Shown here in pieces: positions 10,449 to 20,869 of a stretch of DNA of 64,000 nucleotides. The DNA lies in contig NC_062990.1 of the NCBI RefSeq assembly GCF_023078275.1, positions 12,229,549-12,293,548 of the forward strand, written 5' to 3'. The notes beneath the pieces were generated by a model, which was not told where the DNA came from, did not search any database, and was given only the letters and a program-made list of their open reading frames with translations. This DNA is from Leguminivora glycinivorella. Lineage: Eukaryota; Arthropoda; Insecta; Lepidoptera; Tortricidae. The position numbers and the translations under genes are program-made. Each line of letters starts with the position of its first letter. Positions within the stretch are counted from its first letter, which is position 1.

Positions 10449-11927
10449 TAAAGTTGAAGATAGTTGTACAAAAGAATGCTCGGGTATTCATGGTGTGGGG
10501 GCGACGGAGCGTGCACTACACTAGTCGATGACGATGACGTAGGGATGGGATCGGGGTGATTTTTGTCGTGTCGATAAACGGAAAACAGAAAGCTTTTTTC
10601 TTTGGTCAAAAACATGTATCAAAATTACATTCTCTATTATTGTTCGTGGTCGTAAAAATTAATTAAGGTTTTGGCAAATACAGTTTAAAGTTGGTTTATT
10701 ACATTAAAAACTTCACACTATTTGCCATAACGTGGTACATTAACATTATATATACATTTCACAGCACCAGTTGTAATGAACAACTTACACGCATTACAGC
10801 TACATAGCTTTCGTGTAAACGGTACTTTAAAACGTTTCGAAATTCAATTTATGAATGCAAATGATTTTTAACATTCTGTTTTAACTGCAAAGCAAAACGA
10901 ACAGACTTAGAATTTGGAGTTATTCGTATACAAATCGGAACATTTTTAGCGAATTTCAAGTTTGGATATATAAATTCGATACTTTAGTTTAAAAGTTTCA
11001 ATGCACGTAGCCAGAACCTAGTCTTCTAACCTTTTTAAACAAACGATGAAATACTTAGATCAGTTAATGATATGACATAATGATAAGAAACATAAGTATG
11101 CTAAATCTAACTGCCACCGTTGTTGTCTACAGAAACGGTTATTTGTCTTCTTTGCAGCAAGAAAGTACCTATTATAGTAGTACTATTATTATCTTACGCA
11201 GTCCATCGTTAAAAGTCAGATACAAGATAAAGTACTCTCTAGGTTCTTTATTGATTTACTTGTTCTCAATATTCTCAATACCTAGGTGTATAACTGACGT
11301 TGGTTATCGATAGCTCATTTATCGATACTATTCCATCCCTAGTTAGGAAATAGACACTGCCACTTGATGACTCCTCCGACGCATTGAGGACGGAAACGAG
11401 CGCGGGAAATATTTTAGGGAAAAATGTTTTGTGCAAACACCCTGTATTTTTACAGGGTGTTTTCTGGAATGATGTGGTGTTTAATTAATTTCTAACACTA
11501 CATTTTAAATTATCTTCTAATGAATCGATTGAAACACTATAACTTGAAATATTTTAAAGTGACCACTATGTCGCTTGCCAAAGTAGGCTTGTTCGATTAC
11601 AGCATAGGGCATCACTGGAGGCCAATGAAGGCCCTGCCCTGGTCACTTTTCTTTCAAAAACACACCACAGTTAATAAGTTGAATAAAATAAAAATGTCGA
11701 TGGTTTACTAAATAGCTAAACTGCCGCATCATCTGTCCCTAAAACGAATAACAGAACCAATATTTCAACCCAAAAAGTCTAGACGGAATCGCCAAATAGC
11801 GAAGTGAAACAATACGGACGGCTAAAAACGTCCTAATCCGACGATTCAATACGTTGCAAAAACGAAACGCTTCGGCGGGAATACTGCAAAACTCTTTAAT
11901 CTAGCGGAATTCAACTCTGGAAACTGC
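10449..11927. other. No gene seen; one perfect hairpin
   Basis: AT-rich sequence with no supported gene. A perfect 12-bp stem with a 4-nt loop (AAACACCCTGTA/TACAGGGTGTTT) is at 11,435-11,462, probably a transposon end or solo foldback remnant. Confidence 0.5.
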
Positions 11928-12055
11928 CAGCCTAGTCGCAATCGTTGACGCTACGCGGCGATCGGAACGCAGTCTGGCTCTGTCGCGCCACTGCAGAAGA
12001 GCGATAAGGAGAGACGATACATTAAGCGATTGTGTCGTTGGTTAGTAACCCTCAG
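11928..12055 (-). mobile_element. Degraded MITE fragment
   Basis: CAGTCTGGCTCTGTCGCGCC and GAAGAGCGATAAGGAGAGA are the complement of the interior of the GTAGCC MITE family (6,765; 9,933; 59,724). The termini here are altered. Confidence 0.5.
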
Positions 12056-12529
12056 ATAGGATTTAAATTCGTATGGCAACGAAAAGTGAGATCGGAGGTT
12101 TTAGAAAATCGGAGAGCATCACCAGACTTGTCAATTATTCGAGGGCGCGAATTCTGTACATAACGCAAATACGTCAAAAATTTAGCAGATTTGACCCTAT
12201 TGTTGCGAGTTTAAGGCACAATTCGTATGTCAAGTGAAATGGATAGGAGGTTTTAAAATTTATTCGTGGAATTTTTGTGAACGCAACACAATGGCCTATC
12301 AATCTGCGCGTAAAAACTGGCAACACTGACGTACCTCCTGGACAAAGGGCGCGGAAAAACAGCGGCCATCTTTGGAATTTGAATTTCGAATTGGTTTTAG
12401 AAGTTTAGGCCGTTGGCAATTTTGCAATGTTTGTTCTAAACGGTTGTACTCGTAGTAGTCGTAGATTTTAATTGATAGAGGTTTAAAATTTGAAATCTAG
12501 GTAATTTGAAACGGGTGGCAATACATTAA
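12056..12529. other. No gene seen
   Basis: Moderate-GC stretch with no open frame of note and no repeat boundary that I can place. Confidence 0.4.
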
Positions 12530-12723
12530 AACACGACCGAAGGCCCCGAAGGGAGTGTTTTTAATCGACACGATTTCCTTTTCACACATGTATCGTACCG
12601 TACATCGTTTTTCAGTACAGATGGCCCTCTGAAAGTTCGACCTGATATAAAAATGAACCACTTTGCGCACTGCCGCGTGCTTCCAAATAGCACCACCTGT
12701 ACTGAATGAAAACTTAATTGTAT
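12530..12723 (+). repeat. Interspersed repeat fragment (CGACCGAAGG... family)
   Basis: CGACCGAAGGCCCCGAAGGG followed by GTGTTTTTAATCGACACGA is a word order I associate with a common lepidopteran repeat. The minus-strand frame inside it is not treated as a gene. Confidence 0.4.
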
Positions 12724-12849
12724 CATTATCAGGGTAAAGGGACCTTATTTTCGATGGCGCTTACGGCATTATGAGCGATGTTCGTGTACAAATACGACGC
12801 CGCGGGACGTAAGCGCCATCGACAATGAGGTCCCTTTACCCAGATAATG
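12724..12849. mobile_element. MITE with ~40-bp inverted arms
   Basis: GGTAAAGGGACCTTATTTTC followed by GATGGCGCTTACG at the left is complementary to CGTAAGCGCCATCGACAATG followed by AGGTCCCTTTACC at the right. The arm also includes CATTATC/GATAATG. The loop is about 45 bp. No coding capacity. Confidence 0.7.
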
Positions 12850-13609
12850 TCACAATTATTCTAAAATGTTACAAAGATCAATAATAGCCACGACATTAGC
12901 TACAAGAGTTGCTCGATATTACGTAGCAAACCACTTTTCTAAAAGCAAGTATCCAAATTTTTTCTAATAGTAAGTATCAAAATCTAATCAAGACAGCCAA
13001 TGATAATGAATAAGTAATTTGCGCTATATATTCTTATCTCGCATCATTGAACAGTAATGTGAATATTACTGGTCCGATCGAAACCTCATTACTGTCGGCC
13101 CTTAGAGACGCCAGGAATAACTTTTCTGCTCTGAATATATGTGAAGGAGAGTCCATCGCATTCTTTCGAAACGGTCCGAATATGTCATTCGTCATTCTGA
13201 ACATATGCATCGTCGTAGTTTGCAGCGTTCATGATATATAACTCTGAGATATGTGAGTTACCGAGCGAAATAAGAGAGTTGATGATTTGGCGAGTTCAGT
13301 CAAATGATAAATGATATAGTTCATATTCGCACACACATCACACACTAGTCAGTCGCAAGCTTCGAATAAGACATTTTATGATCGTATTCAATCTCGATAA
13401 ACTCGCGAGATCTCGTCGATTTTTCGACCGAGATCTCGTACAAAAGAGATCTCGCGAGAACTAGATTGCATTCCCTACTTGCTAGGCATTTGGAGTGTGC
13501 ACAATAGGTAGGTATGTGCAATTAGTGCATTCAAAGTCGTCAGATAGATTTATAGGTTAAGGATTGTCAAGAAATGCTTGCTTTTCAAATATTTATTTGT
13601 TGATTTGAC
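12850..13609. other. No gene; palindromic AGATCTCG cluster
   Basis: AT-rich. At 13,400-13,465 the word (CTCGCG)AGATCTCG occurs three times in 60 bp and forms an inverted pair. The 64-codon frame at 13,047 has no recognisable domain. Confidence 0.45.
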
Positions 13610-13800
13610 GACCGGTCAGGCTTAGTCAGTACTGTCGGTAGTGATCCTGCCTGCTGAGTCGCTGCGTTCGAATCTCGCTGCATTTATTTATGTGATGAAC
13701 TTGAACACGGATATTTGTTTGTGAGACATGGATCTGCTAGGTTGATCTGTGTAAGGTGTCCCCACAATATTTATATTTATTAATAAACTTTACAGCTTAA
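13610..13800 (+). mobile_element. tRNA-derived SINE, diverged
   Basis: The B-box-like GCGTTCGAATCTCGC is followed by TTTATGTGATGAACTTGAACAC and GTGTAAGGTGTCCCCACAAT, matching the body of the SINE at 58,225-58,475. It ends in an AT-rich tail. Confidence 0.65.
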
Positions 13801-14019
13801 ACATTCGTCTTTATATCACAATAAATTGTCTTAGATGTAGGGGGTATATATTTATGTGAACAAGGGAAAATAGTGACATACAATTATGTATAAAAGCAAA
13901 GCTACCCATGTTATTTCATTAAGAATGTCATGCCAAAGTTGTTTAATTTTCACTGAGATTGCGAGGAAAATATACTTCCACAAAAATATGTAATATTTTG
14001 GGTTTCTTTTATACTACGT

Positions 14020-14075
14020 CGGTGGCAAACAAGCATACGGCCCGCCTGATGTAAAGCGGTCACCGTAACCTTACT
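14020..14075 (-). repeat. Fragment of the GGCGGGCCGTATGC repeat
   Basis: GTCGGTGGCAAACAAGCATA then CGGCCCGCCTGATG is an abundant lepidopteran repeat word. Here it is cut short. A longer copy in opposite orientation is at 60,862-60,975 and a fragment is at 48,559-48,605. Confidence 0.6.
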
Positions 14076-14214
14076 TTTGACACACGAAAAAAAATCTTTC
14101 ATTATTTAACCAAAAATTAAAAATGATGATTTTACCTCGTTCAATTCCCTGTTTTCAAAATTGCCTTATAAACGGCAGGTAACAAATACCTATTGTCTAT
14201 AGTTAAATACCTCC

Positions 14215-14420
14215 CCATATTATCAATCAAACGGGCCGGATCCGGGTTCGATTCCCGTTTGGCTGAGGGACCGCACGTGACTGGACTGGCGAAAAACAGA
14301 TCGTTATACGTCGTGTTCTTCCAGGGTTGGTACTTGAAAATAAAATGGTCTATAAAGTAAGCAGTGATCGGAACTATGTTAAGCAAAACTTAAACCTTAG
14401 AGCTGACGCAAATAAAAAAA
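14215..14420 (+). mobile_element. tRNA-derived SINE (third family)
   Basis: A B box (GGGTTCGATTCCC at about 14,243-14,255) lies in a tRNA-like head. The body contains ACTGGACTGGCGAAAAACAG and CGTGTTCTTCCAGGG, and it ends in an A-rich tail near 14,412-14,421. Confidence 0.65.
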
Positions 14421-14421
14421 A

Positions 14422-14935
14422 ACCAAGATAATTTTCAGATCAGTGTTAAATTTGATTCTATACCTGAATCCAAGATTTACAATACTTTACTACAAGGATA
14501 TTAATATCTTCAGGGCTGTAAGCAGTCTATAATGTCCACTTATCAAGTTTTGTTAAAGTTTTGCTCCCATAGTTGCGATCACTGAAAATAAGTCATCATT
14601 CGCATCAGTACAAGAAAACATGAGAAACAACTATAGAAATATATTATATCGCCTATAGTGAATTTATAAGTTATTTAACCCATTCCGACGTTTCAAAGTT
14701 TTCAAACCCTTTACAGCATTCGACGTAAACGGGTGGCAAGAAGGTACACCCTAATTTCGGTTTTTTCCGTTTTTGCTCTCAACGTGCCGTCGCAAAATAT
14801 AAATAGCGAAACTAGTTAATAGCATGTTATGCTATTAACGCATATCTATGTATCGATCATACTTACCTAGGTATTTTATATAGTTTTCGTTAAAATAGAT
14901 AATATGTCATGATTATCTATCGCTCATATAACCCG
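14422..14935. other. No gene seen
   Basis: AT-rich sequence. No coding signal and no boundary-defined repeat. Confidence 0.4.
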
Positions 14936-15106
14936 GCAACCTTCAAACTTCAAATCTAGGGTGAACAGGGTGTCTTATGGGCAACTCACTCTATCGTAGG
15001 CCACGTATTTTCCTTTGAATAGTCTTTGAAGAGTAAGCCCATTTATAACAGACGACGCAACGGAGCCACGCTGTTACGTCGTCGCCTAAATAGAAAATAG
15101 AATATT
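14936..15106 (-). repeat. Diverged copy of the CTTGATTTGAAGGT repeat
   Basis: On the minus strand it reads TTATAAATGGGCTTACTC...CGTGGCCTACGATAGAGTGAG...TTTGAAGGTTGCCGGGTTAT. This is the repeat also seen at 62,985-63,112 and interrupted by a LINE at 47,127-48,200. A GACGACGCAACGG hairpin follows. Confidence 0.6.
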
Positions 15107-15270
15107 GTTTTTTTTTTTGTCTGATGTTTACTGTTTTATGTGCTGTACCTTGTTTTTATTTTTTAGTTTCACAGTGCTTTGGTTTTACTGTTATGCTGTG
15201 TAACTTATTTGAATAATAAATAAATAAATAATAAATAATAATAAGAATAATAAAAAAAAGATTACCTATC
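15107..15270 (+). mobile_element. LINE 3'-UTR remnant
   Basis: It begins with a T run (15,110-15,119), has low-complexity untranslated-type sequence, and ends in ATTTGAATAATAAATAAATA followed by (AATA)n, a usual non-LTR retrotransposon tail. Confidence 0.5.
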
Positions 15271-16330
15271 TATCGCTGATAGTAGCGACTCGTCTAAACA
15301 ACCAAAGCTGCGTTCAAAAATAAAGGGAAACCAAAAAAGACGATGTAAATGTATGAAAACCAGTAAATTGGGTTTATTTCGCATAATATTCAACCACCAT
15401 TTCAAACTGCTGTACTTCACAGATAAGGATGCCCTCTTGACATGCCCTTTAGGCTAAGAGTAAAAGGGGGGGAATAAGGTAACGGACCCAATCATGGACA
15501 GTTTAAGAAAAATTTTCGCCTCTTTTTGATATTTCACTCATAAATGTAAAAATTCTATCGCTAAGCGTGTTAAATCTTGAATGTCCAATCCTTCTTTTAC
15601 ATTTCAAGCGTATTGCAGTATGGATACTCCTATTGGTTTCTTCATAGTTAACAAATTAAAAATAGGTGTTTTTTCTCCAATTATGGACGGCAGTTCTCCA
15701 GTAATGGATCCCCCATTATGGACAGTGAAATAAGTTAAAAATTTTACTTTTAAAGCCAACTGATACTCAATGAGTCAATATTATATACCATAAATGCAAT
15801 TAGTTTGAGTTATTTTAACATAGGATTGTTTCTTGTAAATTTTGGTTTTGAAAATTGTTCCTTGTCCATCATAGGAGGTAGGCAGTTTTTCGGTTCCAGT
15901 AATGGACACTCGCAAAATAACGCCATTTCCTTATATCTTTGGAGCAACAAACTAGTATGTTTTATACCTTATCTCATGTCTAATGCAGTAAGTAAAACGC
16001 ATTCAAGTTTACTCCGAGTATTATTTTTTTATTATTTTTTACATGAACTCAACTCTCTTAGCAACATTACTAAGAATTCGTCTTGATATTTTTTTCAGTA
16101 AACTGATGAATTTTATCTTGTCGCCAAATCCTTCAGAAATAACCGAATTAATTGAAACTTCAAAATGAAACAGCTCTAAAACTCTAGTTTATGATACATA
16201 GCCGTCAGTTTTTAGAAACTAATTTTAGATACTTATTTTTAAGGATTTGTGTTTTTTTGTCCATAATGGCATCACCGTCCATTATGGGGTATTTCACCTT
16301 AGTTAAAATATTCTGTAGAGAAAGAAATGT
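15271..16330. repeat. Segment rich in the word TCCATWATGG
   Basis: AT-rich. CCATWATGGAC-type words on either strand recur at about 15,492, 15,681, 15,701, 15,714, 15,898, 16,260 and 16,278 on a background with no coding frame. The outer members are in opposite orientations. Probably an unclassified transposable element with sub-repeats; the ends are not established. Confidence 0.4.
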
Positions 16331-16364
16331 TTCGATAAAAAACAAAAAAATTGGGTGGTGAGAT

Positions 16365-16512
16365 GAGCTTAGATATTTGTTTCTGAATTATGGATGATTT
16401 CTATGTATTTGTATATTGTTTTGTTGTCTGAGTACCCACAATACAAGCCTTCTTGAGCTTACGTGGGACTCAGTCAATCTGTGTATGAATATCATGTAAT
16501 GATTATTATTTG
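16365..16512 (+). mobile_element. SINE body fragment (headless)
   Basis: GAGTACCCACAATACAAGCC and GGGACTCAGTCAATCTGTGT match the 3' half of the SINE at 690-950. The tRNA-like head is absent. Confidence 0.65.
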
Positions 16513-16515
16513 TAT

Positions 16516-16566
16516 GCTTTAGAGGAGGTCTGTGCCCAACATTGGAACATATACAAGCTCAATTAT
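16516..16566 (+). pseudogene. RTE-like LINE extreme 3' end
   Basis: GAGGAGGTCTGTGCCCAACA followed by TTGGAACATATACA corresponds to the conserved end of RTE-like ORF2 (the AQQW-type motif) seen more completely at 58,478-58,880. Confidence 0.5.
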
Positions 16567-16579
16567 TTCATCTATGTAA

Positions 16580-16998
16580 TAATCGATGGAATCAGGCGTT
16601 ACTTTGCGGAAATCCAAGTTAATCGTAAACTAGAACTTTCCTTTGCTAATCCGCGAATAGATAACGTGCAAGTCAATCAGTGCTAACCTGTTATAATTAC
16701 TTGCGTATTTTTTACATGCAATTAATTTTCCCACCCTCCCACCGCAAAAATAAAAATAAATACGTAAATAAATATAACAACCCACCACCAAAAATACAAA
16801 ACTCGACACGTGTTTCGCCTCTCTACGAGGCATCCTCAAGAGCTGATGTTGACGGTCCGAAGTCCCGCAACTGACTGGTTTTGCGGTGGGAGGGTGGGAA
16901 AATTAATTGCATGTAAAAAATACGCAAGTAATTATAATAGGTTAGCACTGATTGACTTGCACGTTATCTATTCGCGGATTAGCAAAGGAAAGTTCTAG
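16580..16998. mobile_element. Foldback element with 122-bp arms and 13-bp target duplication
   Basis: The arms 16,628-16,749 and 16,879-17,000 are inverted copies, with one mismatch noticed by eye. The 129-nt spacer includes a CACGTGTTTCGCCTCTCTAC repeat word. TTCATCTATGTAA occurs at 16,567-16,579 and again at 16,999-17,011, consistent with a 13-bp duplication made on insertion; the second copy overlaps the end of the right arm by 2 bp. The left arm is preceded by 48 bp that the right end lacks. Non-coding. Confidence 0.7.
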
Positions 16999-17000
16999 TT

Positions 17001-17761
17001 CATCTATGTAAGCATGTATTAAATTTCGAAAATTACTGCAATAAAATATAAGTAACGGCTTTTTGTACTGAACAAGCAAAAACAAATCCCAAAACGAACT
17101 GCAAAGTGAACTTTTAAAATTAAAACTAAAATCAGACCGCGGCGCGCCGCTTTCAGCCGGAAACGGTTAATTATTAATATCGTTCCAACGTTGCACTTCC
17201 GGTTTCAACGAAATGTTCAATTCAATTAAAGGAAATTTTATTTAACTGTGGTAATGGAATAAGTTAGTTGATGAACGTTATGGTGTGTTTTTAAAGCGTT
17301 TTCACACTGTCCGAATCGATGTTGGATATAGGATCGGATAATCTAATATTTTTTTGAAAGGAATTAATTGCTGTTAAGATGAAATAATGTTTACAGGTCT
17401 TCATTTATTATAATAAATACGCCGAAAGGATGGGTTCTTTAACCCAAGTAACAATTAGTAGGGACGTACTGTAGAAAGAGATCTTGCAATTCTCAGTGGA
17501 TGTGCAATTGTGCATTGGTCAAAAATGTTTTTGCTTGTAGCGGCGTTTTATATCATTACGGAATTGGTTACTACCTTAAAGCAGAGACTTAAAACAAAAT
17601 TTCTAAGCGTTACATATTCCTAGTTGTCATATAACTCACCGCTTAATAGTAAAGTACATAAAAAAAAAAGTTTTCATCCTACCGACTGCGCCATGTCGTA
17701 TTCGGAGTATTCCTAAATAAAACTTGTAAGAGACTACGATTATGGTATAGTATAAAACATA
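17001..17761. other. No gene; one MITE-end fragment
   Basis: GCGTTTTCACACTGTCCGAA near 17,298 followed by GGATCGGATAATC is one end of the MITE family that is intact at 57,388-57,531. The opposite end is missing. Otherwise featureless. Confidence 0.45.
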
Positions 17762-18195
17762 GTTCAGTTATTTGTTTTACGAGGGGGCAAAGTTGTTGTT
17801 TAACCGCACGTGCCAATATTGACACCCGAGCGAGCGAAAGATTCCAATATTGAACCGCGAGCGTAGCGAGCGTAGCGTGATTCAAAAAATATTGAGCGTT
17901 GCGAGGGTTTCAAGGCACGAAGGTTAAACAAACTTTGCCACCGAGTGAAACACAAAATTTTTCACCACACCAACATAAACAAAATACTGAATATAAAACA
18001 TGAAAGTAAATCAAATCCATCAATTTATTCAATAATTTATGATTCAAAATCATCATTTATAGGTAAAATCTACCTGAAGTTAAAATTTATATGAAATTAC
18101 TTTGCAATCTTGTGGAAAAAATGCAATTTTGCTATCCGTTTTCGAATAGCCAAATTGATCTTTACCAGTTGGTGTGGTGAAAAATATTTTAGTAT
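17762..18195 (+). repeat. Interspersed repeat (GTTATTTGTTTTACGAGGG family), longest copy
   Basis: It starts GTTATTTGTTTTACGAGGGG, has GAGCGAGCGAAAGATTCCAA and the GCGAGCGTAGCGAGCGTAGC run, and ends TTGGTGTGGTGAAAAAT. Shorter relatives are at 4,252-4,676 and 5,088-5,192. Confidence 0.6.
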
Positions 18196-18207
18196 ACTTA
18201 AAGAATA

Positions 18208-18345
18208 CTACAAGAGTAGGCCTAGGCAAAGATGGCGACACGACCTTGAAACCTTCCTAAACAACTGGCCAGAAGTAATGGAGAATAGGGAATTATGAAA
18301 GGCCAGGAGTGAGTGGCCTTTGCCCAGCAAAGGCTAAAAAAATCT
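18208..18345 (+). pseudogene. RTE/Jockey-like LINE ORF2 C-terminal remnant
   Basis: The translation gives SRPRQRWRHDLETFLNNWPE then MENREL and a stop, followed by a WPLPSKG-like frame-shifted continuation of the AFAQQ motif. This is the usual C-terminal tail of lepidopteran non-LTR reverse transcriptases. Strongly 5'-truncated and frame-broken. Confidence 0.6.
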
Positions 18346-19409
18346 ACAAGGATAATAGGCGAGACGACTAAAAAAAACTAATTAGTCCGTCAGTTAGATT
18401 ATCAAAGAATTTTAGACACGTATTTTTTATTTTTTCTCGTAAAAGAAAAATGACTACGGTACAGTGCGTTGAAGTTTCGCGTGACGTCACGCCTAGGTAC
18501 AATTTTTACTTAGAAGTGACGTCACAAGCCCCCACTCCGGAACTTTGATGCTCTATATCTTTGTATTTTTTCATTAATTAGAAAAAGCGAAAAATATGTG
18601 TTCAGTATTTTTGAACGATCTAACTGAGGGACTAAACAAATTGACATTTTTTTAATGTAGTCGTCATCCCTATTCAGAATATTTTCTTAGTAGTCACAAC
18701 CCTAAGTAACTCGCAGTGTGTGTTGCCCGCCCCTTGGGTAGTGAATGCCTAGATTCCAATTATTTTTATCGATATTATTGCCCTACTTATCTGCTAATAC
18801 TATTTTCTCTGCCATTTTAAAGCTGAATAGCAGTGTTACAGGTGTAAGGTAAGAAGAGGTTTTGTTTATACGTATGGCATTTTTAATTTTTTGTGGTTAA
18901 CAACTGATATATTGCTTTTTTCCCAGGCAAGTGTTTAAATAATGTCGAAATTCTGCTTAGAAGGAAAAATGGAGCTATAAACACAAAATTTATCAGAGTT
19001 AAAAGAAGTAATGAGATTCCCTAAATACTTATGAGCGGTAGTGTACGTTTTTCATACTGATCAGCTATTAGTTTAAAGATTAATTCGACTATGAAATGTT
19101 TATTATCACGCTGACAAAACACTGAATATTTGCATTGTTGGAAATTGTACAAAATATTTGTTTTAAATTTTATAGCAATAAAAAAGGTATAAGTATGCGA
19201 AAAACTGCCTGCTATAGCTATGTCAAAATATGTAAAGATATTTCACGTCATGTCAATATCCAGGATAAATGAAACTATCGATTATCCATACAATTGTAGT
19301 TATTGTAGATAATCGATCGTCTTCTTAATATTCTTTGCCTCGACTCTTCCACAAACATCTAGTTCTACGAATAACTATAAACTTTCCGCTGACTTTCCTT
19401 TTTAGATGA
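18346..19409. other. No gene; CGTGACGTCACG repeat fragment
   Basis: At 18,465-18,560 the words GCGTGACGTCACGCCTAGGT and AAGTGACGTCACAAGCCCCC occur, a pair I associate with a common lepidopteran repeat. The rest is AT-rich and without features. Confidence 0.4.
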
Positions 19410-19650
19410 CTAGCTTTTGCCCGCGGCTTCGCTCGCGTTAAATTCGAAAATTGCGGAATGCTCCATGCAAATGTCCTCCCCCCCCATTTTAGGGAAGTGG
19501 GGGAATAGAAAGAGACGAAAAGTAGTCTATGTCACTCTCCATCAACTATCTCTACTTAAAAAATCTCGTCGATTCGTCGCTTAGTTTTGCCGTGAAAGAC
19601 GGACAAACAGATACACACACTTTCCCATTTATAATATTAATAAGTATGGA
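19410..19650 (-). mobile_element. Non-autonomous Helitron, longest copy
   Basis: In minus orientation it runs from TCCATACTTATTAATATT (at 19,650) to GGCAAAAGCTAG (at 19,410) with A and T at the insertion borders. The GAAGCCGCGGGC word before CTAG fits the 3' subterminal hairpin region. 241 bp, non-coding. Confidence 0.7.
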
Positions 19651-19877
19651 TTTGTAGATAGTCTACCTGTCTTCCCAGAATAGTTTATCACGGGAATAGT
19701 TTAAAATATTCAACGATCCCCGTGAGACTTAAGTAGTCTAGCTAATGCATCCTGCATTGAAGTAGTCAGACATCCTAACAAGTATGTCGAAACATACGTT
19801 GGCAAGATTTCTACTTTATTTCCTAAATAAAATTTAAATGAACTACCCCATCATTAATCATTATGCATTATGATAAT

Positions 19878-19995
19878 GCCACAGTTTCGTTTTCTTTTAA
19901 CCCCTTATTTGCCAAGAGTGGCCCTGCTGCTTTAGTAGTTTCATGTGCTCTGCCTACCCCTTTATGGGATACAGGCGTGATTGTATGTATGTATT
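19878..19995 (+). repeat. Family G repeat, 5'-truncated
   Basis: It has the words AACCCCTTATTTGCCAAGAG, CATGTGCTCTGCCTACCCC and GGGATACAGGCGTGATTG plus the (TATG)n tail, as in the copy at 3,670-3,932, but only the 3' half. Confidence 0.7.
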
Positions 19996-20179
19996 ATGAT
20001 AATAGGACATGCATATTACGGCCATGGTTTTTCTAAAAGTATCATTAAAAATATTCAAATGAAAATAACATAAAAAACAAAAACAAATCAACGACTGCTT
20101 GGCGAAATCTAACAAATTAACACATGTCATAGGCCCTGTCGTCTATAATAAAATTGCCGCAATATCAATATGTAGTTGA

Positions 20180-20540
20180 ATCGCCTAGTGTGTCGATCTT
20201 GAAGTATCGCTTAAATAAGTTTTTTGCAAAAATTTCATTTTTGGTATGAGCTTTTATTGCCGACTATACCTTTCTTTCAACAGTCATCTACTGCTCTCCG
20301 AGACGTTTCTAAAAACTCTTACTCGATGGAGATACGACGTTTCATGACAGAATTCCTATGACCACCTTTCTGCTCCATCGTCAGATCAGCTCCATACTAT
20401 ATTATTGCATTGTCGCGTGATTTACATATGTGTGCAAAATTTCAGCTAAATCGGAAACCGGGAAGTGGGTCAAATTTAGCTTCTACGTTTTGACGCACAC
20501 TAACATACTAACAAGGCAAGTTGAATAAAAGCTTGTAAAA
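20180..20540 (+). repeat. Interspersed repeat (GAGCTTTTATTGCCGACT family)
   Basis: TATGAGCTTTTATTGCCGAC, TCTGCTCCATCGTCAGATCA and GCAAAATTTCAGCTAAATCG occur in order, ending AATAAAAGCTTGTAAAA, which looks like a retroposon 3' end. Abundant in Lepidoptera to my knowledge; class not assigned. Confidence 0.5.
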
Positions 20541-20757
20541 ATTGTCTGGCTGAGCACCCGTTCTACACTTATGACGTTTTTTTTATTAATTAGAAAAATA
20601 TTATTGTCCATTTTTAATGCGAATGTTACCAAACTTTTGTTATCTCAATCTTCTTTCTATTTATTTTCTTAAGTATTATTGTTGTATGAACATTATTCTT
20701 TTAAACTAAATCTTAATGTGTATAATGGCTTTACAAATAAATGAGTATGAGTATGAG
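20541..20757 (+). mobile_element. LINE 3'-UTR tail
   Basis: AT-rich sequence ends in TTTACAAATAAATGAGTATG followed by (AGTATG)n, a usual microsatellite-type non-LTR tail. No coding part remains. Confidence 0.4.
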
Positions 20758-20860
20758 CTTTTCCAACTCCGAATACCTTAAAACTTGGACAAAGCGCGTT
20801 ATTGATCGAAAGTCTACGGACAAAAATAGCTTCTTTCATCTCGGGAGCAAAATAAACAAT

Positions 20861-20869
20861 GTCAAACAA
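20861..20869 (+). repeat. Left 9-bp target-site duplication
   Basis: GTCAAACAA immediately precedes the element end ACCTCCGTG. The identical 9-mer follows the other end at 44,736-44,744, as a direct repeat. Confidence 0.85.

Noticed and set aside
11435..11462. Rho-independent terminator
   Set aside because: Perfect hairpin, but the organism is eukaryotic and no gene ends here; more likely a transposon end.
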